A stretch of DNA of 64,000 bases. It comes from Clostridium sp. C2-6-12 (GTDB lineage: Bacteria > Bacillota > Clostridia > Clostridiales > Clostridiaceae). A program made the position numbers and the translations under genes. Location: assembly GCF_009928485.1 (NCBI RefSeq), contig NZ_JAABNP010000010.1, positions 62,001 through 126,000 of the forward strand, in the 5' to 3' direction. The notes beneath the pieces were generated by a model, which saw nothing but the letters and a program-made list of their open reading frames with translations, did no database searches and was not told where the DNA came from. Each line of letters starts with the position of its first letter. The stretch's first letter is position 1. Of the stretch, positions 9,149 to 20,048 are shown one piece after another.

Positions 9149-10444
<1,296 letters not shown>

Positions 10445-10490
10445 TTAATTTTACCTCCTCATTTTCTTGTTGAGAATTATTATCAATATT

Positions 10491-10518
10491 ATTATAATAC
10501 ATATTTTGCTAGTTGCAA
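10491..10518 (-). promoter_or_regulatory. Probable eno promoter
   Basis: TTGCAA (10513-10518) and TATAAT (10491-10496) on the - strand are separated by 16 bases, close to sigma-A consensus. The -10 lies about 50 bases upstream of the eno ATG. Confidence 0.65.
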
Positions 10519-10670
10519 AGCTTTTTTTCACTTACCATAATATTATTAGTAATTTAACAAAAAATATTCATTTTTTTTAATTTTCAGATTATTATATATG
10601 TTAAAATTTATAATTTTATAACATATATAATTAAAACATTTGCTTACTGCTCAAAAACGTCTATACATAA

Positions 10671-10714
10671 ATAAAAAATCATGCACTAAAATATACTATT
10701 TCATAATGCATGAC
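10671..10714 (-). terminator. Terminator of the kinase-like gene
   Basis: TCATGCA and TGCATGA form a stem with a 21-base loop, and the - strand continues into TTTTTTA. It ends the kinase-like gene and, with the eno promoter, separates it from eno. The remaining bases up to 10491 show nothing else. Confidence 0.7.
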
Positions 10715-10759
10715 TCTAAAAACTTGTACTCACCTTATTATTTTTTTATGTTGTACTTA

Positions 10760-11356
10760 TTATATATCTGATAATTTGGCTTTTTCGCAATATCTTTTAA
10801 ATTTTAATTCCCAAATTACAGCTTTCTTAGAATCAATATTTTTTATTCCAGCAAAAAATCTTTCTAACTCACCTATTTTATTTAACCCCTTCATTAAATG
10901 CCTTGGATAATCAACATTTCTTGAATATGATTTTTTAGGGTCTATTACCATCAATTGTCCATTGCTTAATACATAAACGTCTTTGCATCTAATATCTAGT
11001 TTTTTGAATTTAAGCCTTTCAAATTCTAATAGCAATTCAAAAATCTTTTCAACTAACTCAAGGCTTAATCCATTATGCTTAACAAATTTGTCCAATCTCT
11101 TTCCTTCAACTAAATCTCTTACTACATACATTTTTCCCTTCTTATATAAGCGTGGAAAGTGCTTAGAGCCATTTGTTCTTGAAAGAATACTTCCTTCATC
11201 ATTACAAACCTTTTTCTTTAAAAATATTTTAATTGCTTTTTTATCAGGCAATTCATAAACTATTCCATTATGCCCTTGACCTAAATAAACAGCCTCCCTA
11301 AACAATTTTTCTGTATTTTCATCAAAATCAACAGAATATGCGAAGTTTTTCTTCAT
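10760..11356 (-). CDS. Small protein-kinase-like protein between gpmI and eno
   Basis: A 198-residue protein with a minimal kinase-fold pattern: Gly-rich loop LGQGHNGIVYEL (25-36), AIK with Lys43, a hinge-like VVRDLVEG (78-85), a catalytic-loop candidate LDIRCKD with Asp121, and VIDPKKS with Asp139 as the DFG equivalent. It is much shorter than Ser/Thr kinases of 260 or more residues, and the usual catalytic-loop Asn is replaced by Asp126. It could be a small Ser/Thr or RIO/WaaP-like kinase, or a pseudokinase. It sits between two glycolytic genes with its own terminator, and the ribosome site is weak (AGGATT). The substrate is unknown. Confidence 0.6.
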   Translation of the reverse strand: MKKNFAYSVDFDENTEKLFREAVYLGQGHNGIVYELPDKKAIKIFLKKKVCNDEGSILSRTNGSKHFPRLYKKGKMYVVRDLVEGKRLDKFVKHNGLSLELVEKIFELLLEFERLKFKKLDIRCKDVYVLSNGQLMVIDPKKSYSRNVDYPRHLMKGLNKIGELERFFAGIKNIDSKKAVIWELKFKRYCEKAKLSDI

Positions 11357-11633
11357 ATTATCAATCCTATATCTTTTTTATAAATATATTATTTTTCTAT
11401 CTATTTTATGCAGTTTCATAAAATTCTACATCCAACCTATAATGTTTATTTAATATATTAATAATTTTATCCACTTAATATATCATTTAAACATTAGTTA
11501 TTAACAAATTAATCTACTTTTTATATTAAATACTTCAACCTCTCGTAACAGATTTAATTACCAATATTTTAAATTAATAAAGTTAAGTAAATAAAAATAT
11601 ACTATTTTTATTTACTTAATAATGCAAAATATA
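11357..11633. other. Intergenic region with a perfect 17-bp AT-rich inverted repeat
   Basis: Between gpmI and the kinase-like gene, 11583-11619 is a perfect inverted repeat: TTAAGTAAATAAAAATA, a TAC centre, then its exact complement. It has no GC-rich stem or clean T-run, so it is not a standard terminator. The true gpmI terminator follows directly. I see no gene here. Confidence 0.6.
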
Positions 11634-11671
11634 AAACAGCCTGAAAATAATTTAAAATTATTTTCAGGCTG
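11634..11671 (-). terminator. Terminator of gpmI
   Basis: CAGCCTGAAAATAATTT pairs with AAATTATTTTCAGGCTG, followed on the - strand by TTTTAT. It lies just after the gpmI stop. Confidence 0.88.
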
Positions 11672-11703
11672 TAAATTTCCTAAGAATATTATTTAATTTA
11701 GAA

Positions 11704-13242
11704 TTATTCGCTTACTATTAGATTTTCTCCTGTCATCTCAGCAGGAACTTCAAGTCCTAATTGAGTTAGCATAGTTGGAGCAATATCTGCAAGCTTTCCA
11801 GTCTTTAATTTTTTATTGTCAGTATGATTTGATACCCAAGCAAATGGTACCGGATGAGTAGTATGAGCTGTAAATGGATTTCCTGTTGAGAAATCTATCA
11901 TAGTTTCAGCATTACCGTGGTCTGCAGTAATGAATAGACAACCATCCATTTCTAAAATTTTATCAGCAATCTTTCCTACACATTCATCAACGGCTTCAAT
12001 TGCTTTAACAGCAGCTTCTACAACTCCTGTATGACCAACCATATCTGGATTAGCAAAATTTAAGATTATCATATCATATTTATCGCTGTCTAATCTACTT
12101 AATAACTCATCTGTTACTTCATATGCACTCATTTCTGGTTTTAAATCATAAGTTGCAACCTTTGGTGAAGGAATAACTTTTCTATCTTCGCCTGGATTTT
12201 CTTTTTCTACTCCACCATTAAAGAAGAAAGTAACATGCGCATATTTTTCTGTTTCAGCTATTCTTAATTGGTTTAAACCTTTGCTGCTTATATATTCACC
12301 AAGTGTATTATTTAAAGTTTGTGGACTATATGCGACATTAACACCTTCTAAAGTCTTATCATATTGAGTCATTGTTACAAAAGTTAAATCTAAAGTTTCT
12401 CTCTTAAATCCAGCAAATTCTTTATCATTAATAGCTCTAGTAATTTCCCTAGCTCTATCTGGTCTAAAGTTAAAGAATATAACTGAATCTCCATTTTTAA
12501 TATTAGTAAGTGCATTACCATCTTTAGTAACTACTGTTGGCAATACAAATTCATCAGTCTTATTATCATGGTATGAGTTTTCAATTGCTTCTACTGCACT
12601 ATTTGCTGTTTCACCTTTACCTAAAACTAATGCATTATATGCAAGTTCAACTCTTTCCCATCTGTTATCTCTATCCATAGCATAATACCTACCACTTACA
12701 GTTGCAATTTTACCTACTCCAACTTCAGCCATCATTGCTTCTGCTTTTTCTATGAATTCTTTTCCTGAAGAAGGTGGTACATCTCTTCCATCCATAAATG
12801 CATGAACAAATACATTTTGTACTCCTTCTTTTTTAGCAAATTCTAAAAGGCCTTTTAAATGATCTATGTGTGAGTGAACTCCACCATCAGATAATAATCC
12901 CATTAAATGAAGAGCTGCTCCGCTCTTTTTAGCATTATCCATTGCTTTCTTAAGAGCTTCATTCTCAAAAAAGTCTCCATCTGAAATTGCTTTTGTTATT
13001 CTTGTTAATTCTTGATATACTATTCTACCAGAACCAATATTTAAATGACCAACTTCTGAGTTACCCATTTGTCCTTCTGGCAATCCAACTGATAAACCAC
13101 TTGCTTGTAGCTCTGTAGTTGGATATTTTTCAAATAATTTATCTAAATTTGGCTTCTTTGCTAAAGTAACAGCATTTCCTTCTGATTTTGGTGCATTTCC
13201 AAAACCATCTAATATCATTAACATAACAGGTTTCTTTGACAT
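11704..13242 (-). CDS. gpmI: 2,3-bisphosphoglycerate-independent phosphoglycerate mutase
   Basis: A 512-residue iPGM of the alkaline phosphatase superfamily, the expected length. It interconverts 3- and 2-phosphoglycerate using a phosphoserine. [15 protein letters not shown] carries the catalytic Ser, [14 protein letters not shown] and ITADHGNAE carry metal ligands. These Mn-dependent enzymes lose activity at low pH, which in Bacillus and Clostridium helps hold 3-phosphoglycerate in developing spores. GGAGG precedes the ATG. It follows tpiA after a terminator-like hairpin. Confidence 0.97.
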   Translation of the reverse strand: MSKKPVMLMILDGFGNAPKSEGNAVTLAKKPNLDKLFEKYPTTELQASGLSVGLPEGQMGNSEVGHLNIGSGRIVYQELTRITKAISDGDFFENEALKKAMDNAKKSGAALHLMGLLSDGGVHSHIDHLKGLLEFAKKEGVQNVFVHAFMDGRDVPPSSGKEFIEKAEAMMAEVGVGKIATVSGRYYAMDRDNRWERVELAYNALVLGKGETANSAVEAIENSYHDNKTDEFVLPTVVTKDGNALTNIKNGDSVIFFNFRPDRAREITRAINDKEFAGFKRETLDLTFVTMTQYDKTLEGVNVAYSPQTLNNTLGEYISSKGLNQLRIAETEKYAHVTFFFNGGVEKENPGEDRKVIPSPKVATYDLKPEMSAYEVTDELLSRLDSDKYDMIILNFANPDMVGHTGVVEAAVKAIEAVDECVGKIADKILEMDGCLFITADHGNAETMIDFSTGNPFTAHTTHPVPFAWVSNHTDNKKLKTGKLADIAPTMLTQLGLEVPAEMTGENLIVSE

Positions 13243-13463
13243 TTTTATACCTCCAAATACTTTTGTTAAAAGTTATATCTTTATTAATAATAATTTCTAA
13301 ATTCCTAAATTAAATTTGTAAATTATATAGATACTTTAATTTAATAAAAATTGTACACATTTGTGACTATTTCTAATATAATTTGGATAATTATTATCTA
13401 TCTAAATTATATTATTTTTTTTCATTTATTGCAACTTATAAACACTGTCAGATAAAGACATAT

Positions 13464-13516
13464 CAAAAAAGAGGCTGTTGTTTAAAATGATAAAAAAATC
13501 ATTATTCAACAGTCCC
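13464..13516 (-). terminator. Hairpin after tpiA (terminator or attenuator)
   Basis: On the - strand GGACTGTTGA...AATGA pairs with TCATT...AACAACAGCC with one interruption, followed by CTCTTTTTT. It lies between tpiA and gpmI and may reduce read-through into gpmI. Confidence 0.65.
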
Positions 13517-13534
13517 TTTAATATGTTTATTTTC

Positions 13535-14281
13535 TTAGTAATTAACTATTGCAGAAAAATCAGATGCAACTAAACTTGCTCCACCTACTAATGCTCCATC
13601 TATATCAGACATTTCCATTTGAGCTTTAATTGTGTTTGGTTTAACAGATCCACCGTATTGGATTCTAGTTTTTTCAGCTGATTCTGCTCCGTACATTTCA
13701 GCAACCATACCTCTTATAGCTTTAATTGTTTCATTAGCTTGTTCATCAGTAGCAGTTTTACCTGTTCCAATTGCCCAGATTGGTTCATAAGCAATAACAA
13801 GTTCTTCTACTTGAGCATTAGTTAATCCAGCTATATCAACTTTAATTTGAGCTTCTATAACTTGGTTAGTAGTTCCATTTTCTCTTTGTTCTAAAGATTC
13901 TCCACAGCAAAGGATTGGAGTAATATTATGTTCAAAAGCTTTTTTAACTTTCTTGTTTAAAGCTTCATCAGTTTCATTGAAGTATTCTCTTCTTTCACTG
14001 TGACCTAAAACAACATATTCAATTCCCATAGCTTCTAACATTGCTGGAGAAACTTCTCCTGTGAAAGCTCCACTTTCTTCAAAATGCATATTTTGTGCAG
14101 CTACTTTAATGTTTGATCCAGCTACTGCTTTCTTAACAGCATCTAAACATACAAAAGTAGGACACACAACTACGTCACAAGTAGCATCTTTAACTAATGG
14201 TTTTAATTCTTCTACCATTTTAACTGCTTCATCAACAGTTTTGTTCATTTTCCAGTTTCCTGCAATAATTGCTTTTCTCAT
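13535..14281 (-). CDS. tpiA: Triosephosphate isomerase
   Basis: A 248-residue TIM barrel. It interconverts dihydroxyacetone phosphate and glyceraldehyde-3-phosphate. GNWKMNK has the N-terminal Asn/Lys, LGHSERR the catalytic His, and [11 protein letters not shown] the catalytic Glu. I start at the ATG at 14281 ([10 protein letters not shown]), five bases after GAGGTGG; upstream in-frame candidates overlap that site. It is the fourth gene of the cggR-led run. A stem-loop lies directly before its ribosome site. Confidence 0.97.
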   Translation of the reverse strand: MRKAIIAGNWKMNKTVDEAVKMVEELKPLVKDATCDVVVCPTFVCLDAVKKAVAGSNIKVAAQNMHFEESGAFTGEVSPAMLEAMGIEYVVLGHSERREYFNETDEALNKKVKKAFEHNITPILCCGESLEQRENGTTNQVIEAQIKVDIAGLTNAQVEELVIAYEPIWAIGTGKTATDEQANETIKAIRGMVAEMYGAESAEKTRIQYGGSVKPNTIKAQMEMSDIDGALVGGASLVASDFSAIVNY

Positions 14282-14305
14282 CATATCCACCTCATAATTA
14301 AAATT

Positions 14306-14337
14306 TTAAGAAGAAGCTTTGGCCAAAAGCTTCTTCA
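14306..14337 (-). other. Stem-loop just upstream of the tpiA ribosome binding site
   Basis: GAAGAAGCTTTTGGCC and its near complement form a strong hairpin 25-55 bases before the tpiA start. Only weak T/A sequence follows, so RNA processing or 5' stabilisation of the tpiA message is as likely as termination of pgk. Confidence 0.55.
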
Positions 14338-14479
14338 TTTTAGTGAAATTATTTTTCTCATACACAAGTAAATAATTTCTTTATTTAACTTTTAGTAATT
14401 ACTAATTTACTTACATATCTGATCTAAAACTAATTTTATTAATATATGATATAAATTATCCTTATACTTTATATTAAAA

Positions 14480-15655
14480 TTAGTTATTTAAAGCAGCAAT
14501 TCCTGGTAATACTTTACCTTCTAAGAATTCTAATGATGCTCCACCACCAGTTGAGATGTGAGTCATCTTATCTCCAAATCCTAAAATATTAACAGCTGCA
14601 GCTGAATCTCCACCACCTATTATAGTAGTTGCATCTGCATCAGCCATAGCTTTAGCTACTGCTATTGTTCCTTTATTGTAGTTTTCGAATTCGAATACAC
14701 CCATTGGTCCATTCCAAATTACAGTCTTAGCATCTTTAATAGCTTCAGCATATAAAACATCTGTCTTTGGTCCAATATCTAATCCCATGTTTCCAGCAGG
14801 AATATTTTGATCTTCTGTAACTGTTGCTTCAACATCTTTAAATTCAGCAGCAACTCTGTGATCTACTGGTAATAAGAATCTAACACCTTTTTCTTCAGCT
14901 TTAGCTATCATTTCTTTAGCATAGTCAAGTCTATCTTCTTCAACTAATGAAGTTCCAATTTCATATCCTTGAGCTTTTAAGAATGTATAAGCCATTCCAC
15001 CACCAATGATGATAGTGTTAACTTTATCTAAAAGATTGTTAATAACAGCAATCTTATCAGAAACCTTAGCACCACCTAAGATAGCAACAAATGGTCTTTC
15101 TGGATTTTCAACAGCATTTCCTAAGAATTTTAATTCTTTTTGAATTAAATATCCGCATACAGCTGTATCTAAATAATCAGTTACACCAACTGTTGAACAG
15201 TGAGCCCTGTGAGCTGTTCCAAATGCATCATTAACAAATACATCAGCTAATGAAGCTAATTCTTTAGAGAATTCAGGAATGTTCTTTGATTCTTCTTTTC
15301 TACATCTAGTGTTTTCTAATAATACGATGTCTCCATCTTTCATTTCAGAAACAGCCTTTTTAGCGTTTTCACCAACAACTTCTTCATCTCTTGCAAAAAC
15401 AACTTCTTTACCAAGCATTTCTGTTAATCTTACAGCAACTGGTGCTAATGATTTTGAAGCATCTTTTCCTAAATGTGAGCAAAGAATAACCTTTGCATTG
15501 TGTTCTACTAAATATTTTATAGTTGGAAGAGCTCCTACTAATCTGTTTTCATCAGTTATAACACCATCTTTTAATGGTACGTTAAAGTCACATCTAACTA
15601 AAACTTTTTTTCCGTTTACATCAATATCTTCAATTGTTTTCTTATTGAAATCCAT
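14480..15655 (-). CDS. pgk: Phosphoglycerate kinase
   Basis: A 391-residue two-domain kinase. It transfers phosphate from 1,3-bisphosphoglycerate to ADP, an ATP-forming step of glycolysis. [11 protein letters not shown] and SHLGKD are in the substrate domain, and GGGDSAAAV with [13 protein letters not shown] is in the nucleotide domain, all typical. GAGGTG precedes the ATG. It lies between gap and tpiA. Confidence 0.98.
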   Translation of the reverse strand: MDFNKKTIEDIDVNGKKVLVRCDFNVPLKDGVITDENRLVGALPTIKYLVEHNAKVILCSHLGKDASKSLAPVAVRLTEMLGKEVVFARDEEVVGENAKKAVSEMKDGDIVLLENTRCRKEESKNIPEFSKELASLADVFVNDAFGTAHRAHCSTVGVTDYLDTAVCGYLIQKELKFLGNAVENPERPFVAILGGAKVSDKIAVINNLLDKVNTIIIGGGMAYTFLKAQGYEIGTSLVEEDRLDYAKEMIAKAEEKGVRFLLPVDHRVAAEFKDVEATVTEDQNIPAGNMGLDIGPKTDVLYAEAIKDAKTVIWNGPMGVFEFENYNKGTIAVAKAMADADATTIIGGGDSAAAVNILGFGDKMTHISTGGGASLEFLEGKVLPGIAALNN

Positions 15656-15697
15656 TAAAATTCACCTCATAATTTATTTTTTCAAATATTTTAAAAT

Positions 15698-15737
15698 AGT
15701 CTGGCTTTATAGCCTTATACTACAAAACCAGACTTAT
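15698..15737 (-). other. Stem-loop between gap and pgk
   Basis: AGTCTGG and CCAGACT pair across about 23 bases, followed on the - strand by ATTTTAAAAT. There is no clear T-run. An intercistronic processing or partial-termination hairpin is plausible, since gap and pgk often need different expression levels. Confidence 0.45.
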
Positions 15738-15786
15738 TCATTTCAACATAAATTTGCGCGTTATGTTTAAATTAGATCAATTCAAA

Positions 15787-16788
15787 TTACTTTAAGTTAG
15801 CGAAGTATCCTAAAGTTCTGATTAATTGGTTAGTGTATGACATTTCGTTATCATACCAAGAAGCAACTTTAACTAATTGTTCTCCATTAACTTCCATAAC
15901 CTTAGTTTGTGTAGCATCGAATAATGATCCGAAGCTGCTTCCGATAATATCACAAGAAACTATTGGATCTTCAGTGTATCCGAAAGATTCAGTTGCAGCA
16001 GCTTTCATAGCAGCATTAATTTCTTCTGCAGTTACTTTCTTGTCTAAAGTACAAACTAATTCAGTTAATGAACCAGTGATTGTTGGAACTCTTTGAGCTC
16101 CTCCATCTAATTTACCAGATAATTCTGGGATAACTAAACCGATAGCTTTAGCAGCACCAGTTGAGTTAGGGATGATTGAAGCTGCAGCAGCTCTAGCTCT
16201 TCTTAAGTCACCATTTCTGTGTGGAGCATCTAAAGTATTTTGGTCATTAGTGTAAGAGTGGATTGTAGTCATGAAACCTTTTGTTAATCCAAATTTATCA
16301 CTTAATACTTTAGCAAATGGAGCTAAACAGTTAGTAGTACATGAAGCACCTGAAATAACTGTATCATCTGCCTTTAAGATGTCGTGGTTTACATTGTAAA
16401 CTACTGTTGGAAGGTCATTTCCAGCTGGAGCTGAAATAACAACTTTCTTAGCACCTGCTTCGATATGAGCTGAAGCTTTTGCCTTTGAAGCAAAGAATCC
16501 AGTACATTCTAAAACGATATCTACGTTTAAAGCTCCCCATGGTAAGTTTGCTGGGTTAGAATCAGCAGTAACTTTGATTTCCTTTCCGTTTACTACGAAA
16601 GCTCCTTCTTTAACTTCGATTTCTCCATCGAATTTACCTTGAGCTGAATCATATTTGAATAAGTGAGCTAACATTTTAGCATCTGTTAAGTCATTGATTG
16701 CAACCACATTAAATTCAGGGTTGTTGATCATTAATCTTAAAGCTAATCTCCCTATTCTTCCAAAACCATTAATTGCTACGTTTACCAT
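15787..16788 (-). CDS. gap: Glyceraldehyde-3-phosphate dehydrogenase (glycolytic, NAD type)
   Basis: A 333-residue GAPDH. It oxidises glyceraldehyde-3-phosphate to 1,3-bisphosphoglycerate with NAD+. GFGRIGRL is the Rossmann loop, the Asp in INDLTD marks NAD preference, and [12 protein letters not shown] holds the catalytic Cys. AGGAGG lies before the ATG. It follows cggR by about 70 bases, and the pair probably shares the CggR-controlled promoter. Confidence 0.98.
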   Translation of the reverse strand: MVNVAINGFGRIGRLALRLMINNPEFNVVAINDLTDAKMLAHLFKYDSAQGKFDGEIEVKEGAFVVNGKEIKVTADSNPANLPWGALNVDIVLECTGFFASKAKASAHIEAGAKKVVISAPAGNDLPTVVYNVNHDILKADDTVISGASCTTNCLAPFAKVLSDKFGLTKGFMTTIHSYTNDQNTLDAPHRNGDLRRARAAAASIIPNSTGAAKAIGLVIPELSGKLDGGAQRVPTITGSLTELVCTLDKKVTAEEINAAMKAAATESFGYTEDPIVSCDIIGSSFGSLFDATQTKVMEVNGEQLVKVASWYDNEMSYTNQLIRTLGYFANLK

Positions 16789-16860
16789 TTACAATTACCT
16801 CCTAATATGTTTTTCTTTTTTTATAAAAATAAATTTTACAAACAACTTTAATAACCGAAT

Positions 16861-17889
16861 TTACTTTTCTAGTCTTTCTAGCATTCCATGAGCTGTTGCT
16901 TCATCTGTAACTAATATTCCATTTATGTCATTAAATTCAGTTGATATTATAGACTCAATTTTATTGTGCCCACCCGCTACTGCAATATGTGTTTTTATTT
17001 TTCTTGCTTCGTTAATTTTAATTCCAACAGCAGTAGTTTCAGAGATTATTTCTGAGTCTTTGTTAAAATAACATCCAAATGCTTCTCCAACAGCACCTTT
17101 ATTAATTAAATTATCAATTTCAGCCTGAGGAACTCCTCTTTTCTTGGCCATTTGAACAGCATTACCTATACCATAAATCAAAATATCTGCTTTATGGATT
17201 GTATCAATTACTGCCTTAACAGCTTCTTCCTTAAGTAAAGTATCTAAAATATCTAAACTTAAGTTTTCAGAAATATGAAGCATTTTATATGTACCATTGA
17301 GTTTTTGAGCTAGTGTAGCTGCTAAAGTATTGGCCTGAGTTTCTACTTTCTTGCCCATACCACCTCTTGCTGGTACTACTTGGATTTTTGATAAATTTGT
17401 TATTTTAGGAAAAGCTTCTACAACCTCTTTTAAAGTACTTCCACCAGTTAAAGCTATAATAGAATTATCTTCTAAAACATCTTTTACATAATTGGCGCAT
17501 GCTTTACCTAAATCCTTTAATACTAAAGGATTCTCTTCAATATCACCTGGGACTACGATTACCTTTTTCAAGTTAAGAAGAGTTTCTATTTTCTTTTCAA
17601 CTTCGGAAAGACCTTTTATTTCGTGAATAAAATCATTTAATTTATATATAAGTTCTATTCCCTCACTTGTAACTGTCATTCCAGAAGCATTTATCTCAAT
17701 CAATCCTTGATCCTTTAAAAAACCTATTTCTGTCCTTACTGTTCTTTCACCAGTATTAAGCATTTCAGCAAGAACTCTTCTCCCTATAGGTTGATTATGA
17801 CAGATTGTTCTGAGTACGTTATACCTTTTTTCCAACGTATTTACAAGCTCAGGAACTATTTTTTTTTGCAACTCTAATATTTCCTGCAA
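16861..17889 (-). CDS. cggR: Central glycolytic genes regulator CggR (SorC/DeoR family)
   Basis: About 342 residues: an N-terminal winged helix-turn-helix (roughly residues 20-85, with NQPIGRRVLAEML and GERTVRTEIGFLK) and a C-terminal SorC sugar-phosphate-binding domain (GGSTLKEVVEAFP, PARGGMGKKVETQANT). In Bacillus, CggR represses the gap operon and is released by fructose-1,6-bisphosphate. I choose the TTG at 17889, preceded at good spacing by AAAGGAG. An upstream ATG at 17922 would put the operator inside the coding region and has no ribosome site. It is the first gene of the glycolytic run. Confidence 0.93.
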   Translation of the reverse strand: MQEILELQKKIVPELVNTLEKRYNVLRTICHNQPIGRRVLAEMLNTGERTVRTEIGFLKDQGLIEINASGMTVTSEGIELIYKLNDFIHEIKGLSEVEKKIETLLNLKKVIVVPGDIEENPLVLKDLGKACANYVKDVLEDNSIIALTGGSTLKEVVEAFPKITNLSKIQVVPARGGMGKKVETQANTLAATLAQKLNGTYKMLHISENLSLDILDTLLKEEAVKAVIDTIHKADILIYGIGNAVQMAKKRGVPQAEIDNLINKGAVGEAFGCYFNKDSEIISETTAVGIKINEARKIKTHIAVAGGHNKIESIISTEFNDINGILVTDEATAHGMLERLEK

Positions 17890-17905
17890 CTTAAACACTC
17901 CTTTG

Positions 17906-17941
17906 GTCACTAAACGTCCCATATCTTTTTATTATGTCCCA
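17906..17941 (-). promoter_or_regulatory. CggR operator upstream of cggR
   Basis: On the - strand the layout is TGGGAC-N6-AAAA-N4-TGGGAC-N6-TGAC. The known Bacillus CggR operator is CGGGAC-N6-TGTC-N4-CGGGAC-N6-TGTC. Both hexamers differ from it at one base only and the 20-base spacing is exact. It covers the likely transcription start, so it should give autoregulation of cggR-gap. Confidence 0.75.
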
Positions 17942-17949
17942 CAGCTATT

Positions 17950-17978
17950 ATTATAAAACACCTTTTAAAATTTTTAAA
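17950..17978 (-). promoter_or_regulatory. Probable cggR-gap promoter
   Basis: TTTAAA (17973-17978) and TATAAT (17950-17955) are separated by exactly 17 bases on the - strand. The CggR operator begins eight bases after the -10. From here to the rpoN stop at 18216 I see no other feature. Confidence 0.65.
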
Positions 17979-18215
17979 CCCTTTAGGTAAATTTTTTTTA
18001 TATTATTTCAAAAAAAACAAAAATAACCTAGTAAAATTAATTATTAGCAAACTTTTTTGTAATTCTATACAATAGATTATAACTCCAAATTTGCCACATA
18101 AAATTGATAATGCACAGATTATATTTAAACTTTTATCAGTTTCTTGATTTAATTTTCAAGACCATTTATTAAATTTATACTGCACATCATCAACTTTGTG
18201 TATTTATTCATTGTA

Positions 18216-19607
18216 TTACAACCTTTTTCTCATAGAAGAAGACTTAATTCCTAATTCTTCTCTATATTTTGCAACTGTTCTACGAGAAATATTCATATTT
18301 TTTTCTGCTAATTTATCACTTATAACCTGATCTGAAAGTGGTTTCCCTTTATTTTCCTCACTTATTATTTTCTTTATCTCATTTTTAATTTTCACAGTTG
18401 CCATATCTTCATCACTTGAAGATACTCCACTTGCAAACAAATCTTTAATTTTTATAGTTCCAAAACTTGTTAGTACATATTTATCTTTAACTGCCCTGCT
18501 TACAGTAGATTCATGAACTTTGATTATTTCAGCTACCTCTTTTAAAGTTAATGGTTTTATATGCTGCTTTCCAAACTTAAAAAATTCTTTTTGCCTGTCT
18601 ACTAAACATTCTAAAACCTTATATAAAGTATTTTTTCTCTGTTCTATAGATTTAATTAAAAACATTGCTTGATTAATTTTATCTTTAACATAAGCATTTG
18701 TTTCAGAATCATCATTATTTTTTAAAACATCCTTATATGTTTTATTTATCATAAGTTTAGGCAAAACTCCTTCATTCATTATAATAAAGAATTCACCATC
18801 TATATTTTTTATTTCAGCATCTGGAATTATATAATTAACTTCCTCACCAGTATAAAATCCTCTTGATGGCTTTGGTTCTAATTTTTTAATTAAATCACCA
18901 TATCTTTGAGCTTCCCTTGGAGATATTCCAAGTGCTTTACCAACTGCCTCATATTTATTTTCTGCTATATTTTCTAAATGATTTAATATTATATTTTCTA
19001 TTGTGTCATCTAAAATGTTTAATTTTATACTTTGTATTATTAAGCATTCCTTAATGTTTCTTGCACCTATTCCATAAGGTTCTAATGATTGAACTACTTT
19101 CAAAGCGTTTTCTACAACATCTTCTGGTAAATTTAGTTCATCTGATAATTCTTTTATTGAAATTTCTAGATACCCTCTATAATCTAGAGACTCAACTATA
19201 TACTTACATATGCTTAAAGTATATTGGTCTATATTAATCTCAACTAATTGCTCTTGCAAATAATCTTTTAAAGATATTTTCTTTTCAATAAAATTTAGTG
19301 GTGAAGCGGTTTCATCACTTGAATAATTTGATTCTAATTTTTCTTTATAATTATCAGAATATAACTCTTCAATCATATTTTTATAATCATATTTATCACC
19401 AGCGCTAATTTCCTCGGTATTAGAAGTATCTTCATATGATTGTATTTCCTCATTTACTTCCAAAACCGGATTTTCCGAATATTCCTTATCAATATATTCT
19501 CTTAAATCATGAAGGGACATTTGCAAAAGCTTTATAGATTGTTGCATATTTTGAGTTAGTATGAGCCTTTGTTCCTGCGTCATATTCATGCTATAATCTA
19601 ACTTCAT
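18216..19607 (-). CDS. rpoN: RNA polymerase sigma-54 factor
   Basis: A 463-residue sigma-54. The Gln/Leu-rich region I at residues 1-50 (LTQNMQQSIKLLQMS) contacts enhancer-binding activators. The core-binding region follows, and the C-terminal RpoN box is present in variant form as ISRRTVAKYREELGI. I start at the ATG at 19607, just after AGGAGGA, 11 codons inside the longest frame. It sits directly upstream of cggR on the same strand, a neighbourhood I recall from other clostridia. No sigma-54 activator is seen in the window, so its targets lie elsewhere. Confidence 0.95.
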   Translation of the reverse strand: MKLDYSMNMTQEQRLILTQNMQQSIKLLQMSLHDLREYIDKEYSENPVLEVNEEIQSYEDTSNTEEISAGDKYDYKNMIEELYSDNYKEKLESNYSSDETASPLNFIEKKISLKDYLQEQLVEINIDQYTLSICKYIVESLDYRGYLEISIKELSDELNLPEDVVENALKVVQSLEPYGIGARNIKECLIIQSIKLNILDDTIENIILNHLENIAENKYEAVGKALGISPREAQRYGDLIKKLEPKPSRGFYTGEEVNYIIPDAEIKNIDGEFFIIMNEGVLPKLMINKTYKDVLKNNDDSETNAYVKDKINQAMFLIKSIEQRKNTLYKVLECLVDRQKEFFKFGKQHIKPLTLKEVAEIIKVHESTVSRAVKDKYVLTSFGTIKIKDLFASGVSSSDEDMATVKIKNEIKKIISEENKGKPLSDQVISDKLAEKNMNISRRTVAKYREELGIKSSSMRKRL

Positions 19608-20048
19608 AACTATCCTCCTGTACTTTTTGTATTTATTCATCGGTTAAACGTATTCATCAGTGTTATTTACCTACATAAATAAAATCGGAATTAATCAATT
19701 TTATATAAAATATTTTTTGATATACATAATTTATAAATCTTTATATATTAGTATACTCTGTAATATGTAATTATTGCAAGTCCACAACAAATATAAGCAA
19801 TAGTTTTTAATATATTATTTCCCACCATAACCTATGCCTTACACCTAACCCAAATTACATATTTGTTCCTATACTTTTTTATTTGTATAAAAATATGCCT
19901 TAATATTTATAATAATTAATAAATATTAAAGCATGTCTTTATTTTATATCTTAATCAAAAAATTCCTTATCAATAATTAAAAAATTGTATATAGTTACAT
20001 ATTAACATAATATTATATTAATAATTCCTACTCACATATTATCATGTA
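19608..20048. other. Intergenic region upstream of rpoN
   Basis: About 440 AT-rich bases. The only clear element is the terminator at 19886-19936. I see no gene or riboswitch. Confidence 0.5.
19886..19936 (-). terminator. Terminator after the trmL-degV unit
   Basis: TGC-TTAATATTTA pairs with TAAATATTAA-GCA, with one internal mismatch, and the - strand continues ATATTTTTAT. It lies about 110 bases after the DegV stop. Confidence 0.6.

Noticed and set aside
15279-15770. 163-codon + strand open frame opposite pgk
   Set aside because: It lies on the antisense of a certain gene, lacks a good ribosome site, and its composition reflects the pgk codons.
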